Source: MPNP01 sp965221445
GTDB lineage: Bacteria > Pseudomonadota > Alphaproteobacteria > Rhodobacterales > Rhodobacteraceae
Direction of reading: 5' to 3'
DNA: 64,000 bases
NCBI GenBank assembly: GCA_965221445.1
Contig: CBDCSF010000013.1
Location: forward strand, 2,046,001-2,110,000
This document shows, one piece after another, positions 46,766 to 57,185 of the stretch. Under the pieces are notes generated by a model. That model did no database searches. It had not been told where the DNA came from and worked only from the letters and a program-made list of their open reading frames with translations. Each line of letters starts with the position of its first letter. Position 1 is the stretch's first letter. The position numbers were made by a program, and so were the translations under genes.

Positions 46766-49700
46766 CTAAGTCTCCAATGGTTCGGAGTCTTCCTCAATCA
46801 AGGCAGGGAAGTCACTGAAAATGTCAGATTCCTTCTCCAGTTCCAGAATTCTCTCATCCTCCTCGTAGGCAATCTTACGGATTTCTGAGGCAGCATTGCC
46901 CGTCCCAGCCGGGATAAGCCTGCCGACGATAACATTTTCCTTGAGACCGGAAAGCCTGTCAACCCGTCCTCGGACAGCGGCATCAGTCAAAACCTTGGTT
47001 GTTTCCTGGAAGGAGGCAGCCGAAATAAAGGAATTGGTGCCGAGTGCCGCCTTGGTAATACCAAGAATGACCGGAACTGAATCAGCCTCCTTTTCGTCTC
47101 GCTTCCTGGCTGCTTCATTGATTTTCCTCAATTCTGCCCTGTCGATGATTTCATCTGACATCAAAACAGTGTCACCGGGTTCCGTAATACGAACCTTCTT
47201 CAACATTTGGCGTAAAATGACCTCAATATGCTTGTCATTGATTTTCACACCTTGCAACTGGTAGACTTCCTGAACACCTTCAATCATGTATCGGGCCAGG
47301 TCGCCCAATCCCCTTGACTGGAGAACATCTTGCGGTGAAGGAGTTCCATCTACAATAAGGTCGCCGCGCATGATCTTGTCACCTTCCTGAACTTCCAGAT
47401 GCAGACCCTTGGGGATCTTGTACTTGGGAGGAACCGCAATGTTTTCATCATCAGGATCTATGCAGATAACCCGGGAATTCTTATACTCCCTTTCAAACCG
47501 AATGGTTCCGCTGACCTCAGCCATGACGGCAAGGTCCTTGGGATTTCTGGCTTCAAACAGATCTGCAACCCGTGGAAGACCTCCCGTAATATCCCGGGTT
47601 TGGGCAGTCCTTTTCGGGAATCTGGCCAATTCATCACCAATAGCGATCTTTTGTCCATCATTGACCCTTATATTTGACTCCAGGGACATTTCATAAAACG
47701 CCGGATTGCCATTTTCAAAGTACAAGGGTTGTCCGGTAACCTCATCAACAATGAGAATTCCAGGCTTGAGGGTATCCAAATCTCGCCAGCTTGACGAAAA
47801 ACTCTGGGCAATTTTCCTCTGGGTTTGTTTCATTGGTGGAGGTGTGAACAAATCTTCACCAGCCTTGATGGATTGCCCGTTGGTTACCTGCAACACGGAA
47901 TCCTGAGGAACATAATGGGCAGAAACTTCTTGCCCCTGGCTATCAGAAATAACCATCCACATATCCTTGGAACTTACAACCAGATTGCCATCGGGGCCAT
48001 TCTCCAATTCGGCAGATTCAAACCAGACCCTTCCCTGCTCGGTTGCCTGCGGCGACCGTTGGGGATTGGGCTTCAACCGATCAGGTTTTTTGCCGCCACC
48101 GGTATCAGTTACGACTTCTTCAGTAATACCAAATTCCTCAATTGTCCTTCTTGAGGTGGTCATGCCATGAATGAGATCAATATGGCGGACAACGCCTTCG
48201 ACTTCAGAGTAAAGGGATGAGGCAAACGCGTCCCATTCAAAGAGGCGTGCACCTCTCTTGACCTTTTGACCATCAGTAACCAGAATGTTGGAACCATAGG
48301 GAACGCGATAGGGTCTTATGGCAATTTCATTGGGATTCTCAACCGAAATTCTCATAGCCCTTCCATTGGCAATTGTTCGCCCGGATTTATCCGTCAAGGT
48401 TTTGGGATTTTCGAACTTGATTTTACCATCGGTACTCGCTTCTATAAACGATTGTTCTTCTGATTGTTGCGCAATACCTCCAATATGGAAAGTTCTCATG
48501 GTCAGCTGGGTACCTGGTTCCCCAATCGACTGGGCGGCCATAATTCCAACAGCTTCACCAACATTGACCAGAGTTCCCCGAGCCAGATCCCTTCCATAGC
48601 ATTTGGCACAGACACCATCCTGGGTCAGACATGTCAATGGTGATCTCATCATGACGCTTTGGAAACCGGCTTTTTCGATTTCCTTTGCCCTGATTTCACT
48701 CAAAAGTTCACCCTTTTTGGCAAAAACTTCACCTGTATTGGTATTGACTACATCCTCGGCCAAAACCTTGCCAACAATTCGTTCGGCTAGATTAACAATG
48801 ATTTCACCATCCCGAATGGTTGCTTCAACCTTGATCCCAAATTCACCACTATCCTCGATGGGGTTATCTGGATTCTCAAGACAGTCAACTTCCCTGACCA
48901 GACAATCTTGGGCAACGTCTACGAGTCTTCGAGTGAGGTATCCGGCATTGGCAGTTTTCAAGGCGGTATCAGCAAGTCCCTTCCTTGAACCATGGGCTGA
49001 ATTGAAGTATTCCGCCACATTAAGACCTTCCTTGAAGTTGGAAATAATGGGGGTTTCAATGATTTCGCCCGTACCCTTGGAAATCAGGCCTCTCATACCT
49101 GCCAACTGCTTCATTTGGTCCCTGGAACCCCGGGCGCCCGAATGAGTCATCATATAGATGGAGTTTCTCTCCTGTTCGACATTGTCGATGAATTTACGGG
49201 CCTGAATATCATTTTCCATCATTACCTGGATTCGGTCGGTACAACTTGTCCAGGCTTCGACCGTTTTCTGGTACCGTTCAGTTTCGCTGATCATTCCCTG
49301 CTTATGGTCTTCCTCAAAACCGGCAACCTGTGCCCTGGTTTCTTCTACAATCTTGGTTTTGTCCTTGGGAACCAGCATGTCGCTTCGACAGAAGGAAATT
49401 CCGGCATTACAAGCCTCCTTAAAGCCAATTTCCATAATGTGGTCACAAAAGATGACAGATTCTTTCTGGCCACAATAGCGATAAACTGTATCAATGACTT
49501 CCTGAACTTCCTGCTTCCGCAATTCCTTGTTCAGGATTTCAAATGGAACAAGCGGATTCAAGGGGAGATGTGATCCCAAAAGGATACGACCTGGTGTCGT
49601 GGTATAAATCCTGGAGACTTCTTCACCTTCCTCATTCAATTCCCGTATTCGGGCCTTGACCTGGGCATGTTTATGAACCACTCCGGCAGCCAGTGCCTGT

Positions 49701-51313
49701 TCGACTTCCTCGACTGAGCCGAAAATCATTCCTTCACCCTGCATACCCTCGCGAACCAGACTGGTGTAATAAAGACCCAAAACCATATCCTGAGAGGGTA
49801 CGATAATTGGGGCACCATTGGCAGGCGACAACACATTATTGGTTGACATCATGAGGACTCGGGCTTCCAGTTGAGCTTCCAGAGAAAGTGGCACATGGAC
49901 AGCCATCTGATCACCATCAAAGTCAGCGTTAAAGGCTGAACAGACAAGTGGATGAAGCTGGATTGCCTTCCCTTCAATAAGAAGGGGCTCAAATGCCTGG
50001 ATACCTAACCTGTGAAGTGTCGGTGCCCGATTGAGAAGGACGGGATGTTCCCGTATGACTTCATCCAGAATATCCCAAATTTCATCCGATTCCCTTTCAA
50101 CAAGCTTTTTTGACTGCTTAACGGTGGTTGAAAGTTCCTTTTCCTGCAATTTGGCAAAAATGAACGGTTTGAAGAGTTCCTTGGCCATCTTTTTTGGCAA
50201 ACCGCATTGGTGCAGTTTCAACTCGGGACCGGTTACAATCACCGATCGCCCCGAAAAGTCGACCCTTTTTCCAAGCAGATTCTGCCTAAATCTTCCCTGC
50301 TTTCCCTTGAGCATGTCACTAAGGGATTTCAAGGGTCGCTTATTACTGGTATTGGTAATGACCCTTCCTCGGCGGCCATTGTCAAAAAGGGCATCGACAG
50401 ATTCCTGCAACATTCGTTTTTCATTTCGAATGATCAATTCCGGTGCCCGAAGTTCAATCAGCCGCTTCAGACGATTGTTCCGATTAATTACCCTCCTGTA
50501 AAGATCGTTCAGGTCGGATGTAGCAAAACGCCCTCCATCCAGTGGAACAAGGGGTCTCAGTTCTGGCGGAATAACAGGCAGGGCTGTTAATATCATCCAT
50601 TCAGGCTTGTTACCGGATTCCAGAAAATGAGATACGATCTTGAGACGTTTTTTGATGTCAGTCTTTCGTTGAACACTACCTGTTGTAAGCAATTCCTCAC
50701 GTAGAATTTCCTGCTCCATTTCCAGATCAAGATTACTCAACAATTCCCTGATTGCTTCGGCTCCGATGGAAGCATTGAACGATTCTTCCCCGAAAGCATC
50801 CCGGGCTTCCTGCATTTCTGCTTCAGTGATGAGCTCTTTCTCACTGAATTGTGTCAAACCCGGATCAGTTACGACAAATTTTTCAAAGTAAAGAACACTT
50901 TCCAGATCCTTCAACTTCATATCAAGCAGAATGCCTATTCGACTTGGAAGGAGTTTTAAAAACCAGATATGGGCAACCGGAGCAGCCAGATTTATATGGC
51001 CCATTCGTTCACGACGAACTTTTTGAAGGGTAACCTCAACACCACATTTCTCACAGACAATTCCCCGGAATTTCATCCGTTTATATTTACCGCATAAACA
51101 TTCATAGTCCCGAACCGGACCAAAGATCTTGGCACAGAAAAGACCATCTCTTTCTGGCTTGAAAGTTCGGTAGTTTATGGTTTCCGGTTTTTTGATCTCA
51201 CCTTCCGACCAGGCAACGATCCTTTCCGGTGAGGCAAGTGAGATTTTTATTTCGTCAAAGGTCTCGGGAAGTTTCCCGCCTTTGAACATATTTTGTGCGA
51301 AATCATGCTTCAT
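46766..51313 (-). CDS. rpoC: RNA polymerase beta' subunit, enlarged SI3 insertion
   Basis: 1515 residues; about 1400 is usual in alphaproteobacteria. Landmarks: N-terminal zinc site CLCGKYKRMKFRGIVCEKCG, catalytic NADFDGDQMAVH, second zinc site CLTQDGVCAKCYGRD, trigger loop start LTMRTFHIGG (Met939) and end DITGGLPRVADLFEAR (Asp1241). About 300 residues separate the two trigger-loop halves, against roughly 205 in E. coli. The inserted part contains three related strand modules near 1005-1028, 1136-1160 and 1211-1233. The start overlaps the rpoB stop by 11 bases. Confidence 0.98.
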   Translation of the reverse strand: MKHDFAQNMFKGGKLPETFDEIKISLASPERIVAWSEGEIKKPETINYRTFKPERDGLFCAKIFGPVRDYECLCGKYKRMKFRGIVCEKCGVEVTLQKVRRERMGHINLAAPVAHIWFLKLLPSRIGILLDMKLKDLESVLYFEKFVVTDPGLTQFSEKELITEAEMQEARDAFGEESFNASIGAEAIRELLSNLDLEMEQEILREELLTTGSVQRKTDIKKRLKIVSHFLESGNKPEWMILTALPVIPPELRPLVPLDGGRFATSDLNDLYRRVINRNNRLKRLIELRAPELIIRNEKRMLQESVDALFDNGRRGRVITNTSNKRPLKSLSDMLKGKQGRFRQNLLGKRVDFSGRSVIVTGPELKLHQCGLPKKMAKELFKPFIFAKLQEKELSTTVKQSKKLVERESDEIWDILDEVIREHPVLLNRAPTLHRLGIQAFEPLLIEGKAIQLHPLVCSAFNADFDGDQMAVHVPLSLEAQLEARVLMMSTNNVLSPANGAPIIVPSQDMVLGLYYTSLVREGMQGEGMIFGSVEEVEQALAAGVVHKHAQVKARIRELNEEGEEVSRIYTTTPGRILLGSHLPLNPLVPFEILNKELRKQEVQEVIDTVYRYCGQKESVIFCDHIMEIGFKEACNAGISFCRSDMLVPKDKTKIVEETRAQVAGFEEDHKQGMISETERYQKTVEAWTSCTDRIQVMMENDIQARKFIDNVEQERNSIYMMTHSGARGSRDQMKQLAGMRGLISKGTGEIIETPIISNFKEGLNVAEYFNSAHGSRKGLADTALKTANAGYLTRRLVDVAQDCLVREVDCLENPDNPIEDSGEFGIKVEATIRDGEIIVNLAERIVGKVLAEDVVNTNTGEVFAKKGELLSEIRAKEIEKAGFQSVMMRSPLTCLTQDGVCAKCYGRDLARGTLVNVGEAVGIMAAQSIGEPGTQLTMRTFHIGGIAQQSEEQSFIEASTDGKIKFENPKTLTDKSGRTIANGRAMRISVENPNEIAIRPYRVPYGSNILVTDGQKVKRGARLFEWDAFASSLYSEVEGVVRHIDLIHGMTTSRRTIEEFGITEEVVTDTGGGKKPDRLKPNPQRSPQATEQGRVWFESAELENGPDGNLVVSSKDMWMVISDSQGQEVSAHYVPQDSVLQVTNGQSIKAGEDLFTPPPMKQTQRKIAQSFSSSWRDLDTLKPGILIVDEVTGQPLYFENGNPAFYEMSLESNIRVNDGQKIAIGDELARFPKRTAQTRDITGGLPRVADLFEARNPKDLAVMAEVSGTIRFEREYKNSRVICIDPDDENIAVPPKYKIPKGLHLEVQEGDKIMRGDLIVDGTPSPQDVLQSRGLGDLARYMIEGVQEVYQLQGVKINDKHIEVILRQMLKKVRITEPGDTVLMSDEIIDRAELRKINEAARKRDEKEADSVPVILGITKAALGTNSFISAASFQETTKVLTDAAVRGRVDRLSGLKENVIVGRLIPAGTGNAASEIRKIAYEEDERILELEKESDIFSDFPALIEEDSEPLET

Positions 51314-54300
51314 GTTTTTCCCTCTGGATCATTTTTTTGTTGCGGTTCATTTGCCTCAGTTCTATATTCAAACCAAGACCTCTAACCTCCTTGACCAACA
51401 CATTGAAACTTTCAGGTATACCTGATTCAAATTCATTTTCACCCTTGACGATAGCTTCGTAAACCTTGGTTCGCCCAGTGACATCGTCTGCCTTGACAGT
51501 CAGGATTTCCTGTAGTACATGGGCAGCACCATAAGCCTCAAGAGCCCAGACTTCCATTTCGCCAAAGCGTTGGCCACCAAACTGTGCCTTGCCTCCCAAT
51601 GGTTGTTGGGTAACCAGACTGTAGGGTCCGGTTGATCGGGCGTGGATTTTATCGTCCACAAGGTGGTGGAGTTTCAACATGTACTTGATGCCCACTGTAA
51701 CCGGTCTTGCAAACTTTTCACCAGTAATGCCGTCATAAAGTTCTGACTGTCCGGATTTGTCAAAGCCTGCTCTCTTCAGGGCATCATCGATATCGGGTTC
51801 CTTGGCGCCATCAAATACTGGAGTTGCTATGGGGACACCTGAAGCAACAACCCTTGCCGAAGCAACCAAATCGTCATCACTGAGTTTGGCAAGGGTGGAA
51901 TTGTACATTTCAGGACCATAGGCATATTCCATGGCTGATTGCACCCGCTCAATCCTTACCGGATCATCCTGATTGTTATCATGATATTTCAGCGATTCAT
52001 CAATGACCTTGCCCAACCCTCGTGAGGCCCAGCCCATATGAGTTTCAAGAATCTGCCCTACATTCATCCTGGAAGGCACACCAAGGGGATTTAGAACTAT
52101 ATCCACCGGTGTTCCATCTTCCAGAAACGGCATATCTTCCATGGGAACAACCTTGGAAACCACGCCCTTGTTGCCATGTCGTCCAGCCATTTTGTCACCG
52201 GATTGGAGCTTTCGCTTTACAGCTACGAAAACCTTGACAACCTTCAATACACCAGGTGAAAGATCATCACCTCGCCTGACCTTGGCTACCTTGTCCTCAT
52301 ATCTTTGTTCCAATGCTTTCAGCTGGAGTTGATATTGTTTTTCCAGGCCTTCCCTGTTCTTGGAGGTTTCCTCATCCTCTAGGGCAAGTTTCCACCATTT
52401 GAATTGGTCAATCTTTCCAAGTAATTCTTCGGTAATGATATCGCCCTTTTTGAAAGGCTTTGGCCCCTTGGCAACGACTTTACCCTTGATTAAACTGTGT
52501 AACCTTTCGTAGATGGTACGCCTGAGGATTGCCTGTTCATCCTCATAATCCCTGGTAAGGCGGTTTATCTCCTCACGTTCTATCTGGATGGTACGTTCGT
52601 CTTTCTCAATACCATGTCGGTTGAAAACCCGAACCTCAACGACAGTACCAAAATCACCTGGGGGCAATTTCAAGGAAGTATCCCGGACATCGGAGGCCTT
52701 TTCACCAAAAATGGCCCGCAAGAGTTTTTCCTCGGGGGTAATTGGGGTCTCACCCTTCGGTGTAATTTTCCCGACCAGAATGTCACCACCCGAGACCTCT
52801 GCTCCGACATAGATAATCCCAGCTTCATCCAGATTTCGAAGGGATTCCTCCCCGACATTGGGAATATCCCGGGTAATTTCCTCTGGACCCAATTTGGTAT
52901 CCCGAGCCAATACGGAAAATTCCTCTATATGAACAGAAGTGAAGACATCATCCCTGACAATCCGTTCCGAAACGAGGATTGAATCCTCAAAGTTATATCC
53001 ATTCCAGGGCATAAATGCGACGAGCACGTTCCTCCCCAAAGCCAACTCACCCAAATCGGTGGAGGGTCCATCAGCAATAACATCTCCCTTGAGGACATAA
53101 TCACCAACATTGACCAGCGGTTTTTGGTTGATACAGGTATTTTGGTTTGACCTCTGGAACTTTCTCAAGCGATAAGTATCTACACCGGGATCCGTAGGAT
53201 CATCAGCGGCAGCACTGATCACAATCCTCGTTGCATCTACCTGGTCAACAACACCTTCTCTTCGGGCTACGATCGCGGCACCGGAGTCAACGGCGACTTT
53301 TTCTTCAATACCTGTTCCGACAAAGGGTGCCTCTGCATTTAATAGAGGAACAGCCTGACGCTGCATGTTTGAACCCATAAGAGCTCGGTTGGCATCATCG
53401 TTTTCAAGGAAGGGGATCAGTGAGGCAGCTACTGATACAAGCTGCATGGGTGAAACATCAATCATATTGACTGATTCCTTCAAACTCATCTTGAATTCAC
53501 CATCAATTCTTGTGGAAACGAGATCATTCACCAGACGATTATTCTCATCCAGTCTGGCATTGGCCTGGGCTATGACCTTGTGGGATTCATCAGTGGCGGA
53601 AACATATTCATACTCGTCAGTTACCTGGCTATCCTTAACAACCCGATATGGTGTTTCCAGAAAACCATATTTATTGACTTTGGAATAAGAGGCCAACGAA
53701 TTGATTAATCCAATATTCTGACCTTCTGGTGTTTCCACAGGACAAATACGCCCATAATGCGTGGGGTGAACATCTCTTACTTCGAAACCGGCACGTTCCC
53801 TGGTCAAACCACCTGGGCCCAACGCCGAGAGACGTCGTTTATGAGTGATCTCGGACAGCGGATTGGTCTGGTCCATAAACTGCGATAATTGTGATGAACC
53901 AAAAAACTCCCTAATGGCACCTGAAAGCGGTCGGGGATTGACGAGGTCCTGAGGTATTTTCTTGTCAATTTCTACGGAACCCATTCGTTCACGAATGGCT
54001 CTTTCCATACGAATTAAACCAATTCGACATTGATTCTCCATAAGTTCCCCAACCGACCTTACACGTCGGTTTCCAAGGTGATCAATATCGTCGATTTCGC
54101 CCTTGCCATCTCTAAGGGCAACCAATCTTCTCAAGCAGGCAACAATATCGTTCTTTTGGAGCGTACGAACGTTCTCGTTTTCGTTGAGACCCAGTCTCAT
54201 ATTCAGCTTGGCCCTGCCGACAGCCGACAGATCATATCGTTCGGAATCACTGAAAAGTTGATCAAAAAGGGCTTCTGCATTTTCCGGTGTTGGTGGTTCT

Positions 54301-56540
54301 CCGGGTCGCAGAGAGCGGTAGATTTCAAGAAGACCTGTCTTTCGATCGTAGCATTTATCAAGGAACATGGTATTCCGGATGTACGGTCCAACTGAAAGGT
54401 GGTCTATTTCAAGCAAGGAGATTTCATCAAATTTTTCATCAAGAAGGTGGCGCAGCAACCCTCCCGAAGGATTGCCATTTTCATCAAAGATGCTGGTTAA
54501 TTCATCGCCTGCTTCGGCCAGAACTATTCCAGTTTCTTCATCAATCATGTCCTTGGCGATATAGCGACCTGCGATACGGTCGCTGGCTACCGCAATTTCA
54601 AGATTCTTCCCCTGTTCTTCAAAGCCCTTCACCAATTTTCGGGTAATGCGGGAACCTATCGGTATGACTACATCCCCGGTTTCACTGTCAAGAACGTTGT
54701 CTTCAACATTTGTCCCGATTTTATCCTTGTATGAAAAATTGGTTACCCATTTTAGTTCCTCGGGTATAAAACTCACAACCGTTTCACCCTGATTGCTACC
54801 AAGTTTTATGGGTACACTGTAACCGCCAATAAGTGTCCCATCTTCACTATTGGCAGGTAGTTCAGATGTTTGGCCCAATTCTTCATTCTTGAGTTTTTGG
54901 GCTTTCCTTTTGATTGTTTCCTCAAGTTCGACAAGCCCATAGAAAATTTCATCCGCGTTAAGTTCGAACTTTTGGTCTTCCAGGTGGATACCCAATTCCT
55001 TGGACACAACAAGGTTGACTTCATTACCGGAACGGTGGGATACCATTCCTGTATCAGGGTCGTAGATATTGAAAGTTGGAACCCTGAAGCGCCAAACTTT
55101 CTTGAGCAGGGTTACCAAGAGTTTGCGGCCACCATCAGAGAATTCTCCAGCAAGATCGTCTATCCCTACCAAATCAAGGTCGGAATTCTTGTGAACGGTT
55201 TCAATTGTATCCCCGTCTGTAGTAAGAAGTTTGTTGTATGCATACAATGTCAGGTTTTCTGCAACCGGCTCGTCCTTTTTCCTCGGAGCAAAGTATGTCA
55301 GTGCCTGATTAAGCGGTACCTTTAAGGACCAACCCTCCAAGCCCTCGATTTTTTTGTATTTTGCCGGTGTTAACTTAACACCTGCCTTGGCAAGGAGCTC
55401 ATTGGTATGAAAATCAACGATGTTGAAATTTGGTGTAACCCTTTGCCATCTTTCGGGAATAAAATCTTCAATCAGATACTGTCCATCAGGGCTCAATTCC
55501 CGACTTTGCGGAGATGCCAACTGTCGATAGGTGCTCTCAAGATATTCAAGGTAATCTTCGTCTATTTCCTCCGCTTCTCCGGCTCTTTCCAAGGCGGTAG
55601 ACAAGTTTCCCTGATCAAGGCTGTCGTGCAAAATTCTGAGTTTGGCTCCATCAAATTCCTGCTCTATCTTGTTAAGTTTGTAGGGTGAAATCTTCTCCCC
55701 GGCCGGAGCTACAATTTCGCCGGTTTCGGGCGAGATGAGATCGTAATTGGGAATGACATTCTTCCAATTTTCCTTCTGAAAGGTGAATTCCCATGCTGCA
55801 GGTTTTTTTCTCAATCTGAAACTAGTGGAATCGTAGAAGGATTCCATAATGCTTTCCTGGTCCATGCCAAGGGCAAAAAGCAGGGTTGAAACGGGGAGGC
55901 GTCGCTTGCGGTCCACTCTGACGTTTATTAACTCCAATTCCCCAAGTGTCTTGTCCTTTTTCAATCCAAACTCAAATTCAATCCAGGAACCTCTTCCAGG
56001 GAGAATTTGACAGGTATAAAGCCGTTTTCCGGTAGCGTGAGTTGAGTAATTGAAAAAGACCCCGGGGGAACGATGCATCTGGGAAACAACTACTCTTTCC
56101 GTGCCATTGACAATAAAGGTGCCGTTGTTGGTCATTAGTGGGATATCACCCATATAAACCTTTTGTTCCTTACTGTTTCGAAAAGTTTGGTTTCCGGTTT
56201 CATTGTCGACATCATAGATGTTGAGAAGGAGTTTGACCTTCAGGGCACCAGCATAGGTCATATCCCTCTGCTGACATTCTTCAACATCAAACTTGGGATC
56301 TTCGATTTCGTAACCCTCGAAGTACATCTCGGTCATCCCGGAGGCGTCCCTGATTGGAAATACAGATTGGAAAACCCCCTGAAGGCCCATACCGTCCGTA
56401 TGGTCTGGTTCTTCTCCCGAGTTCAAGAACAAATCATAGGATTGTTTCTGTATCTCTATCAGGTTGGGGAGAGGGGCTACAGCGTTGATATTTTGGTAGG
56501 ATCTTCGGTAACGATTGCCACTAGACTTCTTCTGCTTCAT
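51303..56540 (-). CDS. rpoB: RNA polymerase beta subunit, with a large N-terminal insertion
   Basis: 1745 residues from ATG 56540; about 1380 is usual. The N-terminus (MPNLIEIQKQSYDLFL-like), GDIPLMTNNGTFIVNGTERVVVSQMHRSPGVFF, the rifampicin region SQLSQFMDQTNPLSEITHKRRLSALGPGGLTRERAGFEVRDVHPTHYGR, and KMAGRHGNKG are standard, and the key rifampicin-site residues look wild type. The excess lies between about residues 290 and 640. It consists of diverged copies of a DxxTGE-type module that occurs once at this place in other alphaproteobacteria. The start was placed at the family N-terminus; an in-frame upstream region has no similarity. Confidence 0.98.
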   Translation of the reverse strand: MKQKKSSGNRYRRSYQNINAVAPLPNLIEIQKQSYDLFLNSGEEPDHTDGMGLQGVFQSVFPIRDASGMTEMYFEGYEIEDPKFDVEECQQRDMTYAGALKVKLLLNIYDVDNETGNQTFRNSKEQKVYMGDIPLMTNNGTFIVNGTERVVVSQMHRSPGVFFNYSTHATGKRLYTCQILPGRGSWIEFEFGLKKDKTLGELELINVRVDRKRRLPVSTLLFALGMDQESIMESFYDSTSFRLRKKPAAWEFTFQKENWKNVIPNYDLISPETGEIVAPAGEKISPYKLNKIEQEFDGAKLRILHDSLDQGNLSTALERAGEAEEIDEDYLEYLESTYRQLASPQSRELSPDGQYLIEDFIPERWQRVTPNFNIVDFHTNELLAKAGVKLTPAKYKKIEGLEGWSLKVPLNQALTYFAPRKKDEPVAENLTLYAYNKLLTTDGDTIETVHKNSDLDLVGIDDLAGEFSDGGRKLLVTLLKKVWRFRVPTFNIYDPDTGMVSHRSGNEVNLVVSKELGIHLEDQKFELNADEIFYGLVELEETIKRKAQKLKNEELGQTSELPANSEDGTLIGGYSVPIKLGSNQGETVVSFIPEELKWVTNFSYKDKIGTNVEDNVLDSETGDVVIPIGSRITRKLVKGFEEQGKNLEIAVASDRIAGRYIAKDMIDEETGIVLAEAGDELTSIFDENGNPSGGLLRHLLDEKFDEISLLEIDHLSVGPYIRNTMFLDKCYDRKTGLLEIYRSLRPGEPPTPENAEALFDQLFSDSERYDLSAVGRAKLNMRLGLNENENVRTLQKNDIVACLRRLVALRDGKGEIDDIDHLGNRRVRSVGELMENQCRIGLIRMERAIRERMGSVEIDKKIPQDLVNPRPLSGAIREFFGSSQLSQFMDQTNPLSEITHKRRLSALGPGGLTRERAGFEVRDVHPTHYGRICPVETPEGQNIGLINSLASYSKVNKYGFLETPYRVVKDSQVTDEYEYVSATDESHKVIAQANARLDENNRLVNDLVSTRIDGEFKMSLKESVNMIDVSPMQLVSVAASLIPFLENDDANRALMGSNMQRQAVPLLNAEAPFVGTGIEEKVAVDSGAAIVARREGVVDQVDATRIVISAAADDPTDPGVDTYRLRKFQRSNQNTCINQKPLVNVGDYVLKGDVIADGPSTDLGELALGRNVLVAFMPWNGYNFEDSILVSERIVRDDVFTSVHIEEFSVLARDTKLGPEEITRDIPNVGEESLRNLDEAGIIYVGAEVSGGDILVGKITPKGETPITPEEKLLRAIFGEKASDVRDTSLKLPPGDFGTVVEVRVFNRHGIEKDERTIQIEREEINRLTRDYEDEQAILRRTIYERLHSLIKGKVVAKGPKPFKKGDIITEELLGKIDQFKWWKLALEDEETSKNREGLEKQYQLQLKALEQRYEDKVAKVRRGDDLSPGVLKVVKVFVAVKRKLQSGDKMAGRHGNKGVVSKVVPMEDMPFLEDGTPVDIVLNPLGVPSRMNVGQILETHMGWASRGLGKVIDESLKYHDNNQDDPVRIERVQSAMEYAYGPEMYNSTLAKLSDDDLVASARVVASGVPIATPVFDGAKEPDIDDALKRAGFDKSGQSELYDGITGEKFARPVTVGIKYMLKLHHLVDDKIHARSTGPYSLVTQQPLGGKAQFGGQRFGEMEVWALEAYGAAHVLQEILTVKADDVTGRTKVYEAIVKGENEFESGIPESFNVLVKEVRGLGLNIELRQMNRNKKMIQREKHEA

Positions 56541-56668
56541 TGAGTTTACCCTTTTGGTCTGCATTTTGTAAGACTGTCCACAACCAACCAATTCCGTTCA
56601 GTAACTGTGTTGGTGCTCATGAGCAATCCTGTATTCACCAATTGGTCTTTTGGCTCTATTGTGTTCAA

Positions 56669-56695
56669 CTGAGAGCTATTCGGAACAGCTCTCAG
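56669..56695 (-). promoter_or_regulatory. Strong hairpin in the rplL-rpoB spacer
   Basis: CTGAGAGCT and AGCTCTCAG form a perfect nine-base-pair stem with a nine-base loop. There is no T run after it on the minus strand. In E. coli the rplL-rpoB spacer holds an attenuator and an RNase III site, so a similar role is plausible. Confidence 0.6.
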
Positions 56696-56712
56696 CAAAT
56701 TGTTAGTTTCAT

Positions 56713-56730
56713 ATCCGAAACAATTCGGAT
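56713..56730 (-). promoter_or_regulatory. Second hairpin directly after rplL
   Basis: ATCCGAA and TTCGGAT pair perfectly (seven base pairs, four-base loop), beginning at the rplL stop codon. No T run follows, so it is more likely a processing or stability element than a terminator. Confidence 0.5.
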
Positions 56731-57116
56731 TATTTAATTTCTACCACTGCTCCTGCAGCTTCGATTTTACCTTTTATTTCCTCAGCCTCTTCCTTTGAGA
56801 CACCCTCTTTCAGAGGTTTATCTCGCTCTTCAACGAGGGCCTTGGCTTCTTTCAGTCCCAAACCGGTTATGGCTCGTACTTCCTTGATCACCGCAATTTT
56901 TTGCCCGCCTACATCTTGCAAGAAAACATCAAATTCGGTTTGTTCTTCCTCCTGCTTAGGTCCATCTCCAGCTTCAGCAGGACCACCTGCTACCACAACG
57001 GCACCACCACTTGCGGGTTCAATGCCATATTTGTCCTTGAGGATTGTTTTCAGTTGCTGGGCTTCCATAAGAGTAAGGCCAACAATCTCTTCTGCTAATT
57101 TTTCTAAATCTGCCAT
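56730..57116 (-). CDS. rplL: 50S ribosomal protein L7/L12
   Basis: 128 residues from ATG 57116: MADLEKLAEEIVGLTLMEAQQLKTILKDKYGIEP N-terminal dimer domain, acidic-alanine hinge, and the globular domain FDVFLQDVGGQKIAVIKEVRAITGLGLKEAKALVE. It recruits translation GTPases as the ribosome stalk. An extra four-residue start upstream is not conserved. Confidence 0.98.
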   Translation of the reverse strand: MADLEKLAEEIVGLTLMEAQQLKTILKDKYGIEPASGGAVVVAGGPAEAGDGPKQEEEQTEFDVFLQDVGGQKIAVIKEVRAITGLGLKEAKALVEERDKPLKEGVSKEEAEEIKGKIEAAGAVVEIK

Positions 57117-57185
57117 GTTTGATTCCATTTCTTAAATTGTGTCTCAATGCATGTTAAAGTCGTCCACATACGCTAATGACAAGCC

